From assembly GCA_050261515.1 (NCBI GenBank), contig JBLNDJ010000051.1:1-64000 (forward strand): a DNA stretch of 64,000 nucleotides, read 5' to 3'. The DNA comes from JBLNDJ01 sp050261515 (lineage in GTDB: Bacteria > Acidobacteriota > Terriglobia > Bryobacterales > Bryobacteraceae). The position numbers were made by a program, and so were the translations under genes. Positions 17,144 to 26,189 of this stretch are shown one piece after another. The notes beneath the pieces are model-generated. The model saw only the letters and a list, made by a program, of their open reading frames with translations. It made no database searches and was not told where the DNA came from. How positions within the stretch are numbered: the first letter of the stretch is position 1; every line of letters begins with the position of its first letter.

Positions 17144-18240
17144 GCGCCCTTCTGCTTCTGGCATTAGCGTTGACGCAGGTGACGGGCCGGCTCGCGCAGT
17201 TCGACGAGAAGCTTATGGTCGTCGAGGCGGCCGACGGGCGCGTAGTGAAATTCGAACGCGACGCGAAGACGAAGTTCTACCAGGAGGGTGCTGAGATTCC
17301 CGCCGCGCGCCTGAAGCCCGGCGATGAAATCTACGTCGAAGCCGACGAGCAGAAGGACGGCACACTGCGCGCCCGCACCGTGCGGCTCGACCGGAGCGCC
17401 CCGCCGGCGGAGGCCGCGCCCGCCTCAGCGCGGGACGCGGACGACCCTGGCCCTCCCGAACTGCGGCACGGCGCCGCAGCGAGGCCGGCCGCTCCGGAAA
17501 CTGACGATTCCACGAGCGCGCCGCCCGGCGTGGATGCCCGCGATCCCGTCATCGAGAAAGCGCGCGCCGCCGCCGGGGCGTTTTCCGAAAAGCTGCCGAA
17601 CTACGTCTGCAAGGAATTCATGGCCCGCTTCGAGAGCGCCACGCATCCGGTGGATTGGAAGGCGGTGGACGTCGTCTCGGCCGAGGTCGTTTTCGATGGT
17701 GTCAACGAGACCTACCGGAACGTGGAAGTGAACGGCAAGCCCGCTCGCAAGCCGATGGAGGAGATGGGCGGAACCTGGTCCACCGGGGAATTCGGCTCGA
17801 CGCTGCGCGACCTGTTTTCGCCTTCGACCGATGCGGAATTCCGATACCGGTGGGATTCTTCCACCGGCGGTGCGAACGCGAAGATCTATGATTTCTCGGT
17901 CGAGCGGACGAACTCGCACTGGCACGTGCAGACGCAGGCGCAATCGCTCAATCCGGCGTACAAGGGCTCCGTGTGGATCGATCCTGAAACCGGCCGCGCG
18001 CGCCGCATCGAGATGCAGGCGCGCGCGCTGCCGGAGGAGTTTCCGCTCGATACGATCGAGTCGGCCGTCGACTATGCAAACGTGCGGATCGGAGACGGCG
18101 AGTTTCTGCTACCGGTGCGCGCGGAAGTTCTGAGCTGCCGGCGCGGATCGAGCGATTGCAGCCGGAACACGATCGACTTCCGGAACTACCACCAGTTCAG
18201 CGCGAAATCCGACGTCACGTTTTCGGGGGAGCGGAAGTAA
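17140..18240 (+). CDS. Exported two-domain protein, DUF5666-like N-terminus, unknown function
   Basis: This 366-residue product has a short signal peptide (LLLLALALTQVTG) and a first domain homologous to its upstream neighbour (GRLAQFDEKLMVVEAADGRV, ARLKPGDEIYVEADE). An Ala/Pro-rich linker of ~60 residues follows. The C-terminal domain of ~220 residues starts at KLPNYVCKEFMARFES and contains IYDFSVERTNSHWHVQ and GSVWIDPETGRARRIEMQA, a fold resembling lipoprotein-carrier-like outer-membrane sensors. No function is known. The 3' end overlaps the convergent TIGR03435 gene by 26 nt. Confidence 0.75.
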   Translation: MSALLLLALALTQVTGRLAQFDEKLMVVEAADGRVVKFERDAKTKFYQEGAEIPAARLKPGDEIYVEADEQKDGTLRARTVRLDRSAPPAEAAPASARDADDPGPPELRHGAAARPAAPETDDSTSAPPGVDARDPVIEKARAAAGAFSEKLPNYVCKEFMARFESATHPVDWKAVDVVSAEVVFDGVNETYRNVEVNGKPARKPMEEMGGTWSTGEFGSTLRDLFSPSTDAEFRYRWDSSTGGANAKIYDFSVERTNSHWHVQTQAQSLNPAYKGSVWIDPETGRARRIEMQARALPEEFPLDTIESAVDYANVRIGDGEFLLPVRAEVLSCRRGSSDCSRNTIDFRNYHQFSAKSDVTFSGERK

Positions 18241-19654
18241 GGCCGTCGAGCCACGCCTCGCCGGCTTCGTCGCCGAGCAGGCGGAATCCGTGGCGCAGCG
18301 CCGCGGCCCAGGCAGTGCTCGCGGGGCGGTGGTAGAGCCGCAGACGGTTGAGGTCCGCGCGTATGCGTGCGCGGAGCGCCGCGCGGTCTTCGGAGCGCGC
18401 GATGCGCAGCCGGAGGTCCCAGTAAGCGGGCCACGCGGCGAAGGCTTCCTCGTCCACGCGGCCGGCAAGCAGCCTCGCCGCCGCTTCGGCCGCCTGCTCG
18501 AGCATCACCGGATCTTCGACGTTCCCGTAGTGCGCGAGCGCCGCGAGACTCTCGGGACAGAGCCGCCGGAACTCGCGCATGTGCGTCTCGGCGCGGCGCA
18601 CGTCGCGGCGGCCGGGCGCTTCGGTCCCTTCGACCGCGGCCAGGTGCGCCCACGGAAACTCCGGCGCGCGCTTGAGCACCCCCGCCAGCAGCGAATCGGA
18701 CCGCGTGAGTCGAGCTTCGAGGAACGGGCCGAGCACGGGGTCGTTCAACTCGCGGTACAGCGTGCGGGCGCGGTCCCATTCGGGCGAGGGCTTGCCGCCG
18801 AGCGCATCCTGTACGCGCATCTGGACGAACACGTCGCGCGGATATTTCCGGGCCAGCGCCCAGCGCGCATCGGCGTCCATGCGCGGCAGGGCGTCGAGTG
18901 CGGCGCGCACCGCGGGCGCGGCCTCGCAGGCCCACGCGCGCGGCTGTTCGGGAGGAGCGAACGGATTCGTGGCGGCGTCGATGACCAGAAACTCCGCGGG
19001 CCTGGCTTCGCGGATCAGCGCGACGCCGGCCGCTTCCTGCCATGCCGCGGCCAGCGAGCCCGGATCGTCGCGCCGCCAGCTCAGCGAGAATTCGTAAGCC
19101 CCGCCGAGCCCCGTTTCGTCGATGAGCGGCGCATCGAGCGCGCGTGCGAGCATGGGCGCGATGCTCTCAAATTCGCACGGCGCGCAGTTCAGGTCCGCGA
19201 CGACTTCGCCGAGAGAAAGGCCGTTACCCGCGGTCGCCGGCTTCGTGGACGGTTGCAGCCGCGCAGGCGCGGGCCCGGGCAAGCTCATAACCCAGACATC
19301 GGCCAGCCGCGTCTCCTTGTGCCAAACGATCTGGAATTTCGCGACGAGAGCCTCGCGCAGCAGCGGGCGAACGTCCTCGCCGGCGCCCGCCTGCGCGTGG
19401 ATGTCGAACGGCGCCTTCTCCATCCACTCAAGAGCATCGATACGCCGCGCGTCGATCTCGCACGCATACGCCAGCGCGCGCACGAGGCCGGTCGTCGGAC
19501 CGTACCGCTGCGGCCCCTCGACGCTCGTCTGAACATCCACGCCGGACCCCGGTGCGATCCCGATCGAAGCGGTCTCCTGCGGAGACAGCGCCGCCGCGCT
19601 CAGGACGAGACCGCAGAGTAGCGTACCGCCCGAATTCCTAAGATCCGTGTGCAT
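18215..19654 (-). CDS. TIGR03435-family exported protein
   Basis: The product (~479 residues) has the TIGR03435 pattern. There is an N-terminal exported segment (GGTLLCGLVLSAAALSPQ) and a middle part (LLREALVAKFQIVWHKETRL, DVWVMSLPGPAPARL). The LARALDAPLIDETGLGGAYEF and FLVIDAATNPF strings correspond to the family's 'DKTGLTGxYDF' and 'VIDHVExP' motifs. A C-terminal helical, TPR-like extension of ~200 residues follows. The family is strongly expanded in Solibacter-type acidobacteria and has no known function. The start is uncertain: the ATG at 19654 lies inside a short tandem repeat and has no clear ribosome-binding site. Confidence 0.72.
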   Translation of the reverse strand: MHTDLRNSGGTLLCGLVLSAAALSPQETASIGIAPGSGVDVQTSVEGPQRYGPTTGLVRALAYACEIDARRIDALEWMEKAPFDIHAQAGAGEDVRPLLREALVAKFQIVWHKETRLADVWVMSLPGPAPARLQPSTKPATAGNGLSLGEVVADLNCAPCEFESIAPMLARALDAPLIDETGLGGAYEFSLSWRRDDPGSLAAAWQEAAGVALIREARPAEFLVIDAATNPFAPPEQPRAWACEAAPAVRAALDALPRMDADARWALARKYPRDVFVQMRVQDALGGKPSPEWDRARTLYRELNDPVLGPFLEARLTRSDSLLAGVLKRAPEFPWAHLAAVEGTEAPGRRDVRRAETHMREFRRLCPESLAALAHYGNVEDPVMLEQAAEAAARLLAGRVDEEAFAAWPAYWDLRLRIARSEDRAALRARIRADLNRLRLYHRPASTAWAAALRHGFRLLGDEAGEAWLDGLTSAPPKT

Positions 19655-19670
19655 CCGTGTCCATCCGTGG
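19641..19670. repeat. Three tandem 10-bp units (nnATCCGTGt)
   Basis: Three near-identical decamers (agatccgtgt, gcatccgtgt, ccatccgtgg) sit between the stop of the 450-residue protein gene and the TIGR03435 gene, covering the proposed start codon. Read on the minus strand they give the 'CCACGGATGGACACGGATG' type of dispersed intergenic repeat known from diverse bacterial genomes; this last point is from memory, not a search. Confidence 0.6.
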
Positions 19671-19718
19671 CCCACATATTGGCGGCTTCGGAGCGAGTGC
19701 TCGCCTGGCTCCCCGTCC

Positions 19719-21071
19719 TCAATCGGCTCCTTGCAACTGCATCCATTTTCCTTCGTGCCGGTACCAGGTGACGGATGCCTTTTCGAGGAAAGAGTCATCG
19801 AGGCCCTGGTGATCGATCGGCGGAGGCTTGGGCCCGCCATAAGCTCGGTAGTGGCCGACGATGAACTTCCGGTCCACCGCGACGATCTGGCGCATGTATG
19901 AGGTCCAGCCCTGGCCGCTGTCGATCAGATAGAAATCGTCGTCAGATTCGCTGAGTTCTTCCGGGTGCTCGTCGTGGCCATCGCGAAAGACGAGAATGCG
20001 CGACTTGCCGCCGCTCGAGCAGAGCGCCGCCCAGCCCTGCTGCCCTTTGGCGAAGAACTCGCCGCGGATCACATTCAGGTTCGGGCCGTCCTTGAGTGGC
20101 TGAGGGATGGCGCACTGCCGTGCGCGGAGGACCACGGCTACGCTCGCGGGCAGCTCCGGAAAATCTTCCACGCGCAGGCGGCGGACGGTCTTCCGCAGTT
20201 CTTCGAAGCTCTTCGCGGGAGCTGCGGACGCCCGCGGCGGCTGCGGCAGCACCCAGGCGCGATCGACGTCCGGGTCGAGCGCTTCCAACCTCATGAAAAG
20301 CCGCTGCGCCGTGTCGTGCCGCGCCGGGTTGCTTGGGCCCAGGAAGAGAGACTTGTTGTACACGCTGTGCAGCACGCGGATGCCGGCCTCGAGCACGGCG
20401 GCATTCGTCGTCGTCTCGAGCTCGCGCAGCGCCGCGGCAGCGGTGGGCCCGGTGCCGGCCGCCTGCTGCCCATACAAGGTCCCCAGCGCCTGCCCGTAAT
20501 GCACATTGCCGGGATCGAGCTCGACGGCCTTCCGCAGGCACCGCAGGTTCGCCTCCGCGTCGCTCGCCGCAAAGTACTGCGCCGCGTTCCAGAAGACTCG
20601 CGTGTTGCGGGACCCTTCGAGCGCCCGCTCCCATAACCGCGTGGCCTCGCTCTCCTGATCGAGACGGCCGAAGGGCGACGACAGAATCTCCGACTGGGGT
20701 TGATGCTCGATCAGCCACAGCACGTGCCGGCGCCGCGCGGCGTAGCTTTCCGGCCGGCCCTCCTGATCGCCGCGCCTGTAGTAGGCGAGCAGGCGAAGAC
20801 GCTTCGTCCACGCCTCGGGCTCCATCTGCACCTGCCGTTCGAGCGCCCGCGCGTCTTCCGGCTCCATCTCGATTACGCCCTCGAGCGCATCCACGTACTC
20901 GCGGCTGAACATCGGTGGCGGGATGATCCGGCGCGTGGGGAACAGGCGTGCTCTCGGAGGTTTGGGGGCCGCGGGCGGAAGCGGCTGCTCCGAAGGCGCC
21001 GGCAGGAGCGCGATCGCGGCCGCGGCGCAGAGAACTCCGGCGATCGCGAGCGGTCGCCCGATGTTAGGCAT
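19719..21071 (-). CDS. Membrane-anchored TPR-like protein of unknown function
   Basis: This 450-residue protein has an N-terminal signal or anchor (PLAIAGVLCAAAAIALLPAP) and a Pro-rich stretch. A helical region with TPR-like spacing follows (ATRLWERALEGSRNTRVFWN, EANLRCLRKAVELDPGNVHY). A C-terminal beta-rich domain of ~170 residues (GWAALCSSGGKSRILVFRDG, QIVAVDRKFIVGHYRAYGG) ends the chain. No catalytic motif is seen. It starts 6 nt after the ABC-transporter ATPase stop, so it may be the last gene of the polysaccharide-export operon. Confidence 0.75.
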   Translation of the reverse strand: MPNIGRPLAIAGVLCAAAAIALLPAPSEQPLPPAAPKPPRARLFPTRRIIPPPMFSREYVDALEGVIEMEPEDARALERQVQMEPEAWTKRLRLLAYYRRGDQEGRPESYAARRRHVLWLIEHQPQSEILSSPFGRLDQESEATRLWERALEGSRNTRVFWNAAQYFAASDAEANLRCLRKAVELDPGNVHYGQALGTLYGQQAAGTGPTAAAALRELETTTNAAVLEAGIRVLHSVYNKSLFLGPSNPARHDTAQRLFMRLEALDPDVDRAWVLPQPPRASAAPAKSFEELRKTVRRLRVEDFPELPASVAVVLRARQCAIPQPLKDGPNLNVIRGEFFAKGQQGWAALCSSGGKSRILVFRDGHDEHPEELSESDDDFYLIDSGQGWTSYMRQIVAVDRKFIVGHYRAYGGPKPPPIDHQGLDDSFLEKASVTWYRHEGKWMQLQGAD

Positions 21072-21077
21072 GAAGCC

Positions 21078-21830
21078 TTACGTCAGCGCCGCCGTCGCCT
21101 CCGATTTCACGCGACGGCCCTCGTAGGCTGCGACCACCTCGCCGAGGCGGCCGTCCATAACGACCCGGCCGTGATCCAGCCAGATGGCGCGGTCGCACAG
21201 GTCCTGGACTCCGGCCGCCGCGTGCGAGACGCACAGCAGCGTTTTTCCCGACGCCTTCAGCGAATGAATCTTCGCGCGGCATTTCGCCTGAAACGCGAAA
21301 TCGCCCACCGCGAGAATTTCATCGAGGATGAAAATGTCCGGGTCCAACTGGACCGCGACCGCGAACGCCAGCCGCATCGTCATGCCGGTCGAATACGTGC
21401 GCAGCGGCTCCTCGATAAAGTCGCCGATTTCGGCGAACTCCACGATGCTATCGAACAATTCCGCCGTCTGCTTGCGTGTGAAGCCGAGCAGCGCGGCATT
21501 CAGCCACACGTTTTCGCGGCCCGTGAGATCCGGATGAAAACCCGCGCCGAGTTGCAGCAGAGCGCCGATGCGGCCCGATACCGCAACCGTCCCCGTGTCC
21601 GGCGCGGCAAGGCCCGCGATGAGGGTGAGCAGCGTGCTCTTCCCCGCGCCATTGGTGCCGACCAGCGCCACGCCCTCTCCAGGCTCCACGCGAAAGCTGA
21701 CGTCCCGCAGCGCCCAGAAAAGTTCGCGCTTGCCGCCGAACCAGCTCTCGACGTGCTTGCGCAGCAGCATTCTTCCCGTGTGCCGGTAGAACGACTTGCT
21801 GATGCCGGTGAGTTCGATCGCGCTCGTCAT
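21078..21830 (-). CDS. ABC transporter ATPase, polysaccharide/O-antigen export (Wzt/TagH type)
   Basis: This 250-residue nucleotide-binding subunit has Walker A (VGTNGAGKSTLLTLIAG), an ABC signature-like YSTGMTMRLAFAVAV and Walker B (DIFILDEILAVGD). The last string, with EILAVGD, and RHTGRMLLRKHVESWFGGKR near the N-terminus are typical of the polysaccharide-exporting subfamily. It lacks the C-terminal glycan-binding domain of long Wzt proteins, so it is of the short, TagH/KpsT-like type. Its ATG overlaps the stop of the permease gene by 4 nt. Confidence 0.93.
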   Translation of the reverse strand: MTSAIELTGISKSFYRHTGRMLLRKHVESWFGGKRELFWALRDVSFRVEPGEGVALVGTNGAGKSTLLTLIAGLAAPDTGTVAVSGRIGALLQLGAGFHPDLTGRENVWLNAALLGFTRKQTAELFDSIVEFAEIGDFIEEPLRTYSTGMTMRLAFAVAVQLDPDIFILDEILAVGDFAFQAKCRAKIHSLKASGKTLLCVSHAAAGVQDLCDRAIWLDHGRVVMDGRLGEVVAAYEGRRVKSEATAALT

Positions 21831-22642
21831 AGATAGTCGTAGAACCTGCGCCGCAGCGCGCGGAAAGTCAGGAATCCCAACACGAAGACCAGTGTCGAGC
21901 TGAATGCCAGCTTCACCAGCAGCGGACCGGGCGGCGGCGTGCCGTCGAGCAGAATGTTGCGGCAGGCCAGCACCAGCGCGGCGATGGGGTTGAACTGGTA
22001 GACCTCGCGGTATGCTGGCGGAATCGACTTGAACGAATAGAAAATCGGCACCAGCCAGAACAATACCGTGTTGGCCGATTCCACCACATACCGCATATCG
22101 CGCACGTACACGTTCAGGCTCGAAAACATCATCGCGAGCCCGCAGACGAACACGATTTCGAAACCCCACACGTACGGCAGCCAGACCCAGTGCCGGTTGA
22201 TGCCCTTGCCGGCCAGCAGCACCGCCGTGATCAGCAGCCCGATCTGGATCAGCAGGTGAACCGCGTTCGACAGCACCGATGCGATCGGAACGATTTCGCG
22301 CGCTACCGGCACGCGCTTGATCAGGTTCGCGTTTTCCACCAGCGACGTGGTCCCGACGTTCCAGGCCACTGTGAAGAAGTTGTACGGCACCAGTCCGCAC
22401 AGCACGAACACGGCAAAGTTCGGTATCCCGTGGTTCGGGAAGATGCGCGTGAAGACGAACCACATCACGCCCATCATGACCAGCGGATTCAGCAGCGACC
22501 AGAACACGCCGAGCGACATGTTGCGGTAACGTACCTTGAAGTCCTTCATCACGAGATTATGAAAGACGAACAGGTAATCGCCGTGCCATCGCGGCGCCCC
22601 GGCCGGCGCGTGCGTTTCTTCAATCGGTGTGGTTGCAGGCAA
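21827..22642 (-). CDS. ABC-2 type permease for polysaccharide export (Wzm/TagG type)
   Basis: This 271-residue membrane protein has six predicted hydrophobic segments and the ABC-2 polysaccharide exporter signature (MKDFKVRYRNMSLGVFWSLL, AVHLLIQIGLLITAVLL, FSLNVYVRDMRYVVESANTV). It would form the channel for an undecaprenyl-linked glycan together with the ATPase encoded 4 nt overlapping downstream. No glycosyltransferases are next to it, so the exported polymer is unknown. Confidence 0.92.
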   Translation of the reverse strand: MPATTPIEETHAPAGAPRWHGDYLFVFHNLVMKDFKVRYRNMSLGVFWSLLNPLVMMGVMWFVFTRIFPNHGIPNFAVFVLCGLVPYNFFTVAWNVGTTSLVENANLIKRVPVAREIVPIASVLSNAVHLLIQIGLLITAVLLAGKGINRHWVWLPYVWGFEIVFVCGLAMMFSSLNVYVRDMRYVVESANTVLFWLVPIFYSFKSIPPAYREVYQFNPIAALVLACRNILLDGTPPPGPLLVKLAFSSTLVFVLGFLTFRALRRRFYDYL

Positions 22643-22668
22643 TTTCGATAAAGCTTACTGTATCACGC

Positions 22669-22674
22669 TATAAT
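22669..22674 (+). promoter_or_regulatory. TATAAT -10 box of the OPT transporter operon
   Basis: A perfect TATAAT ends 13 nt before the ATG at 22688. Transcription would start about 6-8 nt before the ATG, and no Shine-Dalgarno sequence precedes it, so the message may be leaderless or nearly so. No good -35 is seen at 16-18 nt spacing. Confidence 0.45.
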
Positions 22675-22687
22675 CCCGGATTCCGTT

Positions 22688-24670
22688 ATGTCGGAAAGCA
22701 CATCGGATATCGAGACAAAATCGCTGCCGGAAGACGCGTATAAACCGCTCGAGCCCGGCGCCGTTTACCAGCCCGTGGTGCCCGCCCAGGCGCACCCTCC
22801 CGAGCTCACGGGCCGCGCCGTCTGGTGGGGCGCGCTTCTGTGCATCGTCTTCGCCGTCGCCTCGGCGTACTCCGGACTGAAGGTCGGGCAGGTGATGGAA
22901 TCGGCCATCCCGATTTCGATCCTCGCCATCGGCCTTGCGCGCATGTACCGCCGCCGCTCGACGCTGCTCGAGAACGTGATCATCACCACCATCGGCGGCG
23001 CGGCGGGCGCGGTCGTGGCGGGCGCCATCTTCACGCTGCCCGCGCTCTACATCCTGAAGCTCGACCCGCATCCGGTGCAGACCATCTTCATCTGCGTCGC
23101 GGGCGGCTGCCTCGGCGTGCTGTTCCTGATTCCGCTGCGCAGTTACTTCGTGCGCGAGATGCACGGCAAGCTGCCGTACCCGGAGGCGACCGCCATCACC
23201 GAGGTTCTGGTGACCGGCGAGAAGGGCGGCTCGCAGGCGCGCCTGCTGCTTCAGGCGACGCTCGTCTCCGGCGTCTACGACTTCTTCGTGACCACCTTCG
23301 AGGTGTGGAAGGAATACGTCGATTTCAAATTCGTGCCCGTCGTGCGGGCGCTCGCCGAGCGCGCGAAGTTCGCCCTCAGCTTCGATGCCATCGCGTTCAT
23401 CCTCGGGCTCGGCTACGTGATGGGGCTGCGCAGCTCGATGATTCTATGCGCGGGCGGCGTGCTCTCGAACCTCGTGCTGGTGCCGTTGATCTGGTTCATC
23501 GGCAGCCACACCGACCCGGTCGCGCAAATGAGCGCGCCCGAGATCTTCCGCACCTACGTGCGCTTCATCGCTGTGGGCGCCATCGCGACGGCCGGCATCT
23601 TCGGTATCGTCAAGTCGCTGCGGATCGTGGCGGGCTCGTTCGGAATCGCGCTGCGCACGTTCCGGCACGGAAAGCCTGCGGGCCAGCAGCGCACCGACCG
23701 CGACGTGTCCATCATGTCCATCCTGCTTGGCGCCATCGTGAGCGCGGTCGCGATCGGGATTTTCCTCGGGCAGCTTTCGGGCGTGGCGGCATACGTGTTC
23801 ACCGGCCTCGTCATGACGCTCGTCTTTTCGTTCTTCTTTACCTCGGTCGCGGCCAACGCCATCGCGACCGTCGCCCGCAATCCGGTCTCGGGCATGACGA
23901 TGCTGACGATCATCATTTCTTCCGTCGTGCTGCTGCGGTTCGGCCTCTCGGGACCGACCGGGATGTTCTTCGTCATGGCGATCGCAGGAATGGTGTGCAC
24001 CGCGCTCAGCATTTCCGGGCAATTCATCACCGACCTGAAGACCGGCTACTGGCTCGGCTCGACGCCCGCGGCGCAGGAGAAGATCAAGTACGTGGGCGTG
24101 GTTGCGGCGGCGGTTGCGGCGGGGCTCACCATCGTGCTGCTCGCCCGGGCGTTCCAGTTCGGCGAGGCCGCGCCGGGCGACGCGCGCGCCGTGCTCGCCT
24201 CGCCTCAGGCGGCGATCATGAAGGCGCTGGTCGAAGGCTTCATGAGCCGCCAGCCCGTGGCGTACGCCCTGTTCGGCGCCGGCGCGATGGTCGCGGTGAT
24301 CATGGAGATGCTCGGAGTCCCGGCCCTGATCTTCGCGCTCGGCATGTACCTGCCGCTCGAGCTGAACACGCCGGCGCTGGTGGGCGGGTTCCTGGCGCAC
24401 TTCCTCGGCAAGCGGTCTGAGCGCGCGGGCGGCGCTTCGGGCGCGCGCATCCGCGAGCGCGGCGTGATCATAGCCTCCGGACTGATGGCCGGAGGCGCGC
24501 TCGGCGGCGTGTTCGGCGCGGCTCTGCGGCTCGCGCCCGGCTATCGCGAGAGCCTCATCAGGACGCCGTTCTACGACATCGATTCCGTCTCGCAGATCGT
24601 TTCCGCGGCGCTGTTCATCGGCCTGTGCGTCTACATCTGGTATGGTGCACTGAAGAAGGAGCGCGCATGA
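22688..24670 (+). CDS. OPT-family oligopeptide transporter
   Basis: This 660-residue inner-membrane protein has about 15 hydrophobic segments and the prokaryotic OPT pattern: LTGRAVWWGALLCIVFAVAS near residue 40, SAYSGLKVGQVMESAIPISI, and KLPYPEATAITEVLVTGEKG. The family imports oligopeptides (or metal-peptide complexes) using the proton gradient. The next gene, a putative metallopeptidase, begins within its stop codon, which supports peptide uptake. The start has no ribosome-binding site but sits close behind a TATAAT. Confidence 0.93.
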   Translation: MSESTSDIETKSLPEDAYKPLEPGAVYQPVVPAQAHPPELTGRAVWWGALLCIVFAVASAYSGLKVGQVMESAIPISILAIGLARMYRRRSTLLENVIITTIGGAAGAVVAGAIFTLPALYILKLDPHPVQTIFICVAGGCLGVLFLIPLRSYFVREMHGKLPYPEATAITEVLVTGEKGGSQARLLLQATLVSGVYDFFVTTFEVWKEYVDFKFVPVVRALAERAKFALSFDAIAFILGLGYVMGLRSSMILCAGGVLSNLVLVPLIWFIGSHTDPVAQMSAPEIFRTYVRFIAVGAIATAGIFGIVKSLRIVAGSFGIALRTFRHGKPAGQQRTDRDVSIMSILLGAIVSAVAIGIFLGQLSGVAAYVFTGLVMTLVFSFFFTSVAANAIATVARNPVSGMTMLTIIISSVVLLRFGLSGPTGMFFVMAIAGMVCTALSISGQFITDLKTGYWLGSTPAAQEKIKYVGVVAAAVAAGLTIVLLARAFQFGEAAPGDARAVLASPQAAIMKALVEGFMSRQPVAYALFGAGAMVAVIMEMLGVPALIFALGMYLPLELNTPALVGGFLAHFLGKRSERAGGASGARIRERGVIIASGLMAGGALGGVFGAALRLAPGYRESLIRTPFYDIDSVSQIVSAALFIGLCVYIWYGALKKERA

Positions 24671-25959
24671 GTTCCAACGAGACGGTTGCCAACGCAATCC
24701 TCGGGATCGACACGCTATGGGGCGGGGACGTGATGTGCCCGTCGGGTACCGGCCGCTTTATCGCGGATTCCTGGTTCTCCGATGAGCCTCTGCCGGTGGC
24801 CTACACGCACCCCACCGCGGCGCGCGTGCGGGAGTCGGGCGGCGTTTCCGCCAGGCAGCCCGACCGCGCGGCCATCGACGCGTATCTGGCAGCCGTGGAC
24901 GTGCGCGGCGCCATCCGCGCTCTAGCGCGCGAAGAGCTCGAGGTGATGTGGGATCTCGCCATGGAAGTGCTCGGCAAGGGCGAGCCCGTCCCCTACGAGC
25001 GCTGCGTGATGGCATCGACGGGAGCGGCGCCCACGCCCTCGAATCCCGCGCCGAAGCGCGAGCGTCTCGCCGAGCTGCTCTCCCGCTTGGGCTACAACGG
25101 CGACCTCCTGGCGGCCGCCGGAGCCTGGCGCCGCGAGCGCCTGACGCCGATGGCGTCCGTGCGGGCGCTCGGCGAAGCCTTCATCGCGGACTTCGACCGC
25201 CTCAGCGAGCGGAACCTGCTGCCTTATCTCCCCGAGGAGACGCGCCGCGTCCCCCGCGCGAACATCCGGTTCCTGCCGATCAAGGACGCCTGGTTTTCCG
25301 GATCGATGAACTACATCGGCCGCGCCCGCACCGCCGCCGGCGAGCCCGAGTACGAAGCGACCTACGAGATCAACGCCTCGCTCGAAATCTCCATCCCCGA
25401 GTTCCAGCAGCTCGTGAGCCACGAAGTCGTGCCCGGCCACGTGACCACGTTCGCGTACCTTCAGAACCTGTACACTCGCGGCCGCGTCGGCTTCGAAGCC
25501 TCCGTGCTCACCATGAACACGCGAGCGGCGACGCTGTTCGAAGGCATCGCCAACAACGCCATCCTGATCGCCCACGGGGTCACCGAAATCGACCAGCTCC
25601 CGGACGACGACCTGCAAATCGGAGTGCTGCTCGCGCTCCTTCAGGACGACGCAAAGAACCAGGCGTCTTACCTCACTTGGAAAGAACACGCGCCGCAACC
25701 CGAAGTGGCGGATATCCTGCGCCGCGACTTCCTGGTCTCCGAAGAGCGCGCTGGCAAGCTCTCCGGCGCCTGGGGCCGGCACCCCCTCCTCGGCCGCATG
25801 TATCTGCCAGCCTATCGGGCCGGCACCGACCGGGTCGCCGCTCTCCGCCTCCGGCACCCGCCCGAGCGAATCCTCCCCGCCCTCTACGGCTGCAACGGCC
25901 TGGTGGACATCACGACCGTGGAGAGGGCGGCCAACCTGGGAAAGAATGCGCGAGAATAG
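24667..25959 (+). CDS. HExxPGH zinc metallopeptidase-like protein (DUF885-like)
   Basis: This 430-residue protein has no signal peptide. Its C-terminal half is helical and holds LVSHEVVPGHVTTFAYLQ (HEVVPGH near residue 251) and, about 38 residues on, a Glu in TLFEGIANNAILI. That is the arrangement of gluzincin-like peptidases of the DUF885 type, whose signature is HExxPGH. It presumably hydrolyses peptides in the cytoplasm. It overlaps the OPT transporter stop by 4 nt (ATGA), forming an import-and-degrade pair. The family assignment rests on motif only; overall similarity to DUF885 was not tested. The ATG at 24667 is preferred over an upstream TTG. Confidence 0.7.
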   Translation: MSSNETVANAILGIDTLWGGDVMCPSGTGRFIADSWFSDEPLPVAYTHPTAARVRESGGVSARQPDRAAIDAYLAAVDVRGAIRALAREELEVMWDLAMEVLGKGEPVPYERCVMASTGAAPTPSNPAPKRERLAELLSRLGYNGDLLAAAGAWRRERLTPMASVRALGEAFIADFDRLSERNLLPYLPEETRRVPRANIRFLPIKDAWFSGSMNYIGRARTAAGEPEYEATYEINASLEISIPEFQQLVSHEVVPGHVTTFAYLQNLYTRGRVGFEASVLTMNTRAATLFEGIANNAILIAHGVTEIDQLPDDDLQIGVLLALLQDDAKNQASYLTWKEHAPQPEVADILRRDFLVSEERAGKLSGAWGRHPLLGRMYLPAYRAGTDRVAALRLRHPPERILPALYGCNGLVDITTVERAANLGKNARE

Positions 25960-25973
25960 GTGGCAGATCTTCT

Positions 25974-26189
25974 ATGCAGCGCCAGTTCGATGTTCTGATT
26001 GAGCGTGATAGCGAAGGCTTCTACATTGCGTCTGTGCCGCAGCTCGCCGGCTGCCACACTCAGGCGCATTCTCTCGATTTGGTGATGGAGCGCATCCGAG
26101 AGGCGATCGCACTTTGCCTCGAGGTCTAGGGTACGCCTCCGCGCGATCTCGAATTTGTCGGCATCCAGCGCGTGACCATCGCGGCATGA
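25974..26189 (+). pseudogene. hicB: hicB antitoxin gene interrupted by in-frame TAG
   Basis: The ATG at 25974 starts a HicB antitoxin (FDVLIERDSEGFYIASVPQL, then AGCHTQAHSLDLVMERIREA) that stops after 51 codons at TAG 26127-26129. The same frame continues for 19 codons with the conserved HicB C-terminus (DLEFVGIQRVTIAA) to TGA at 26187. A CAG-to-TAG change in a 71-residue antitoxin explains this. It is followed by a broken hicA. Confidence 0.75.
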
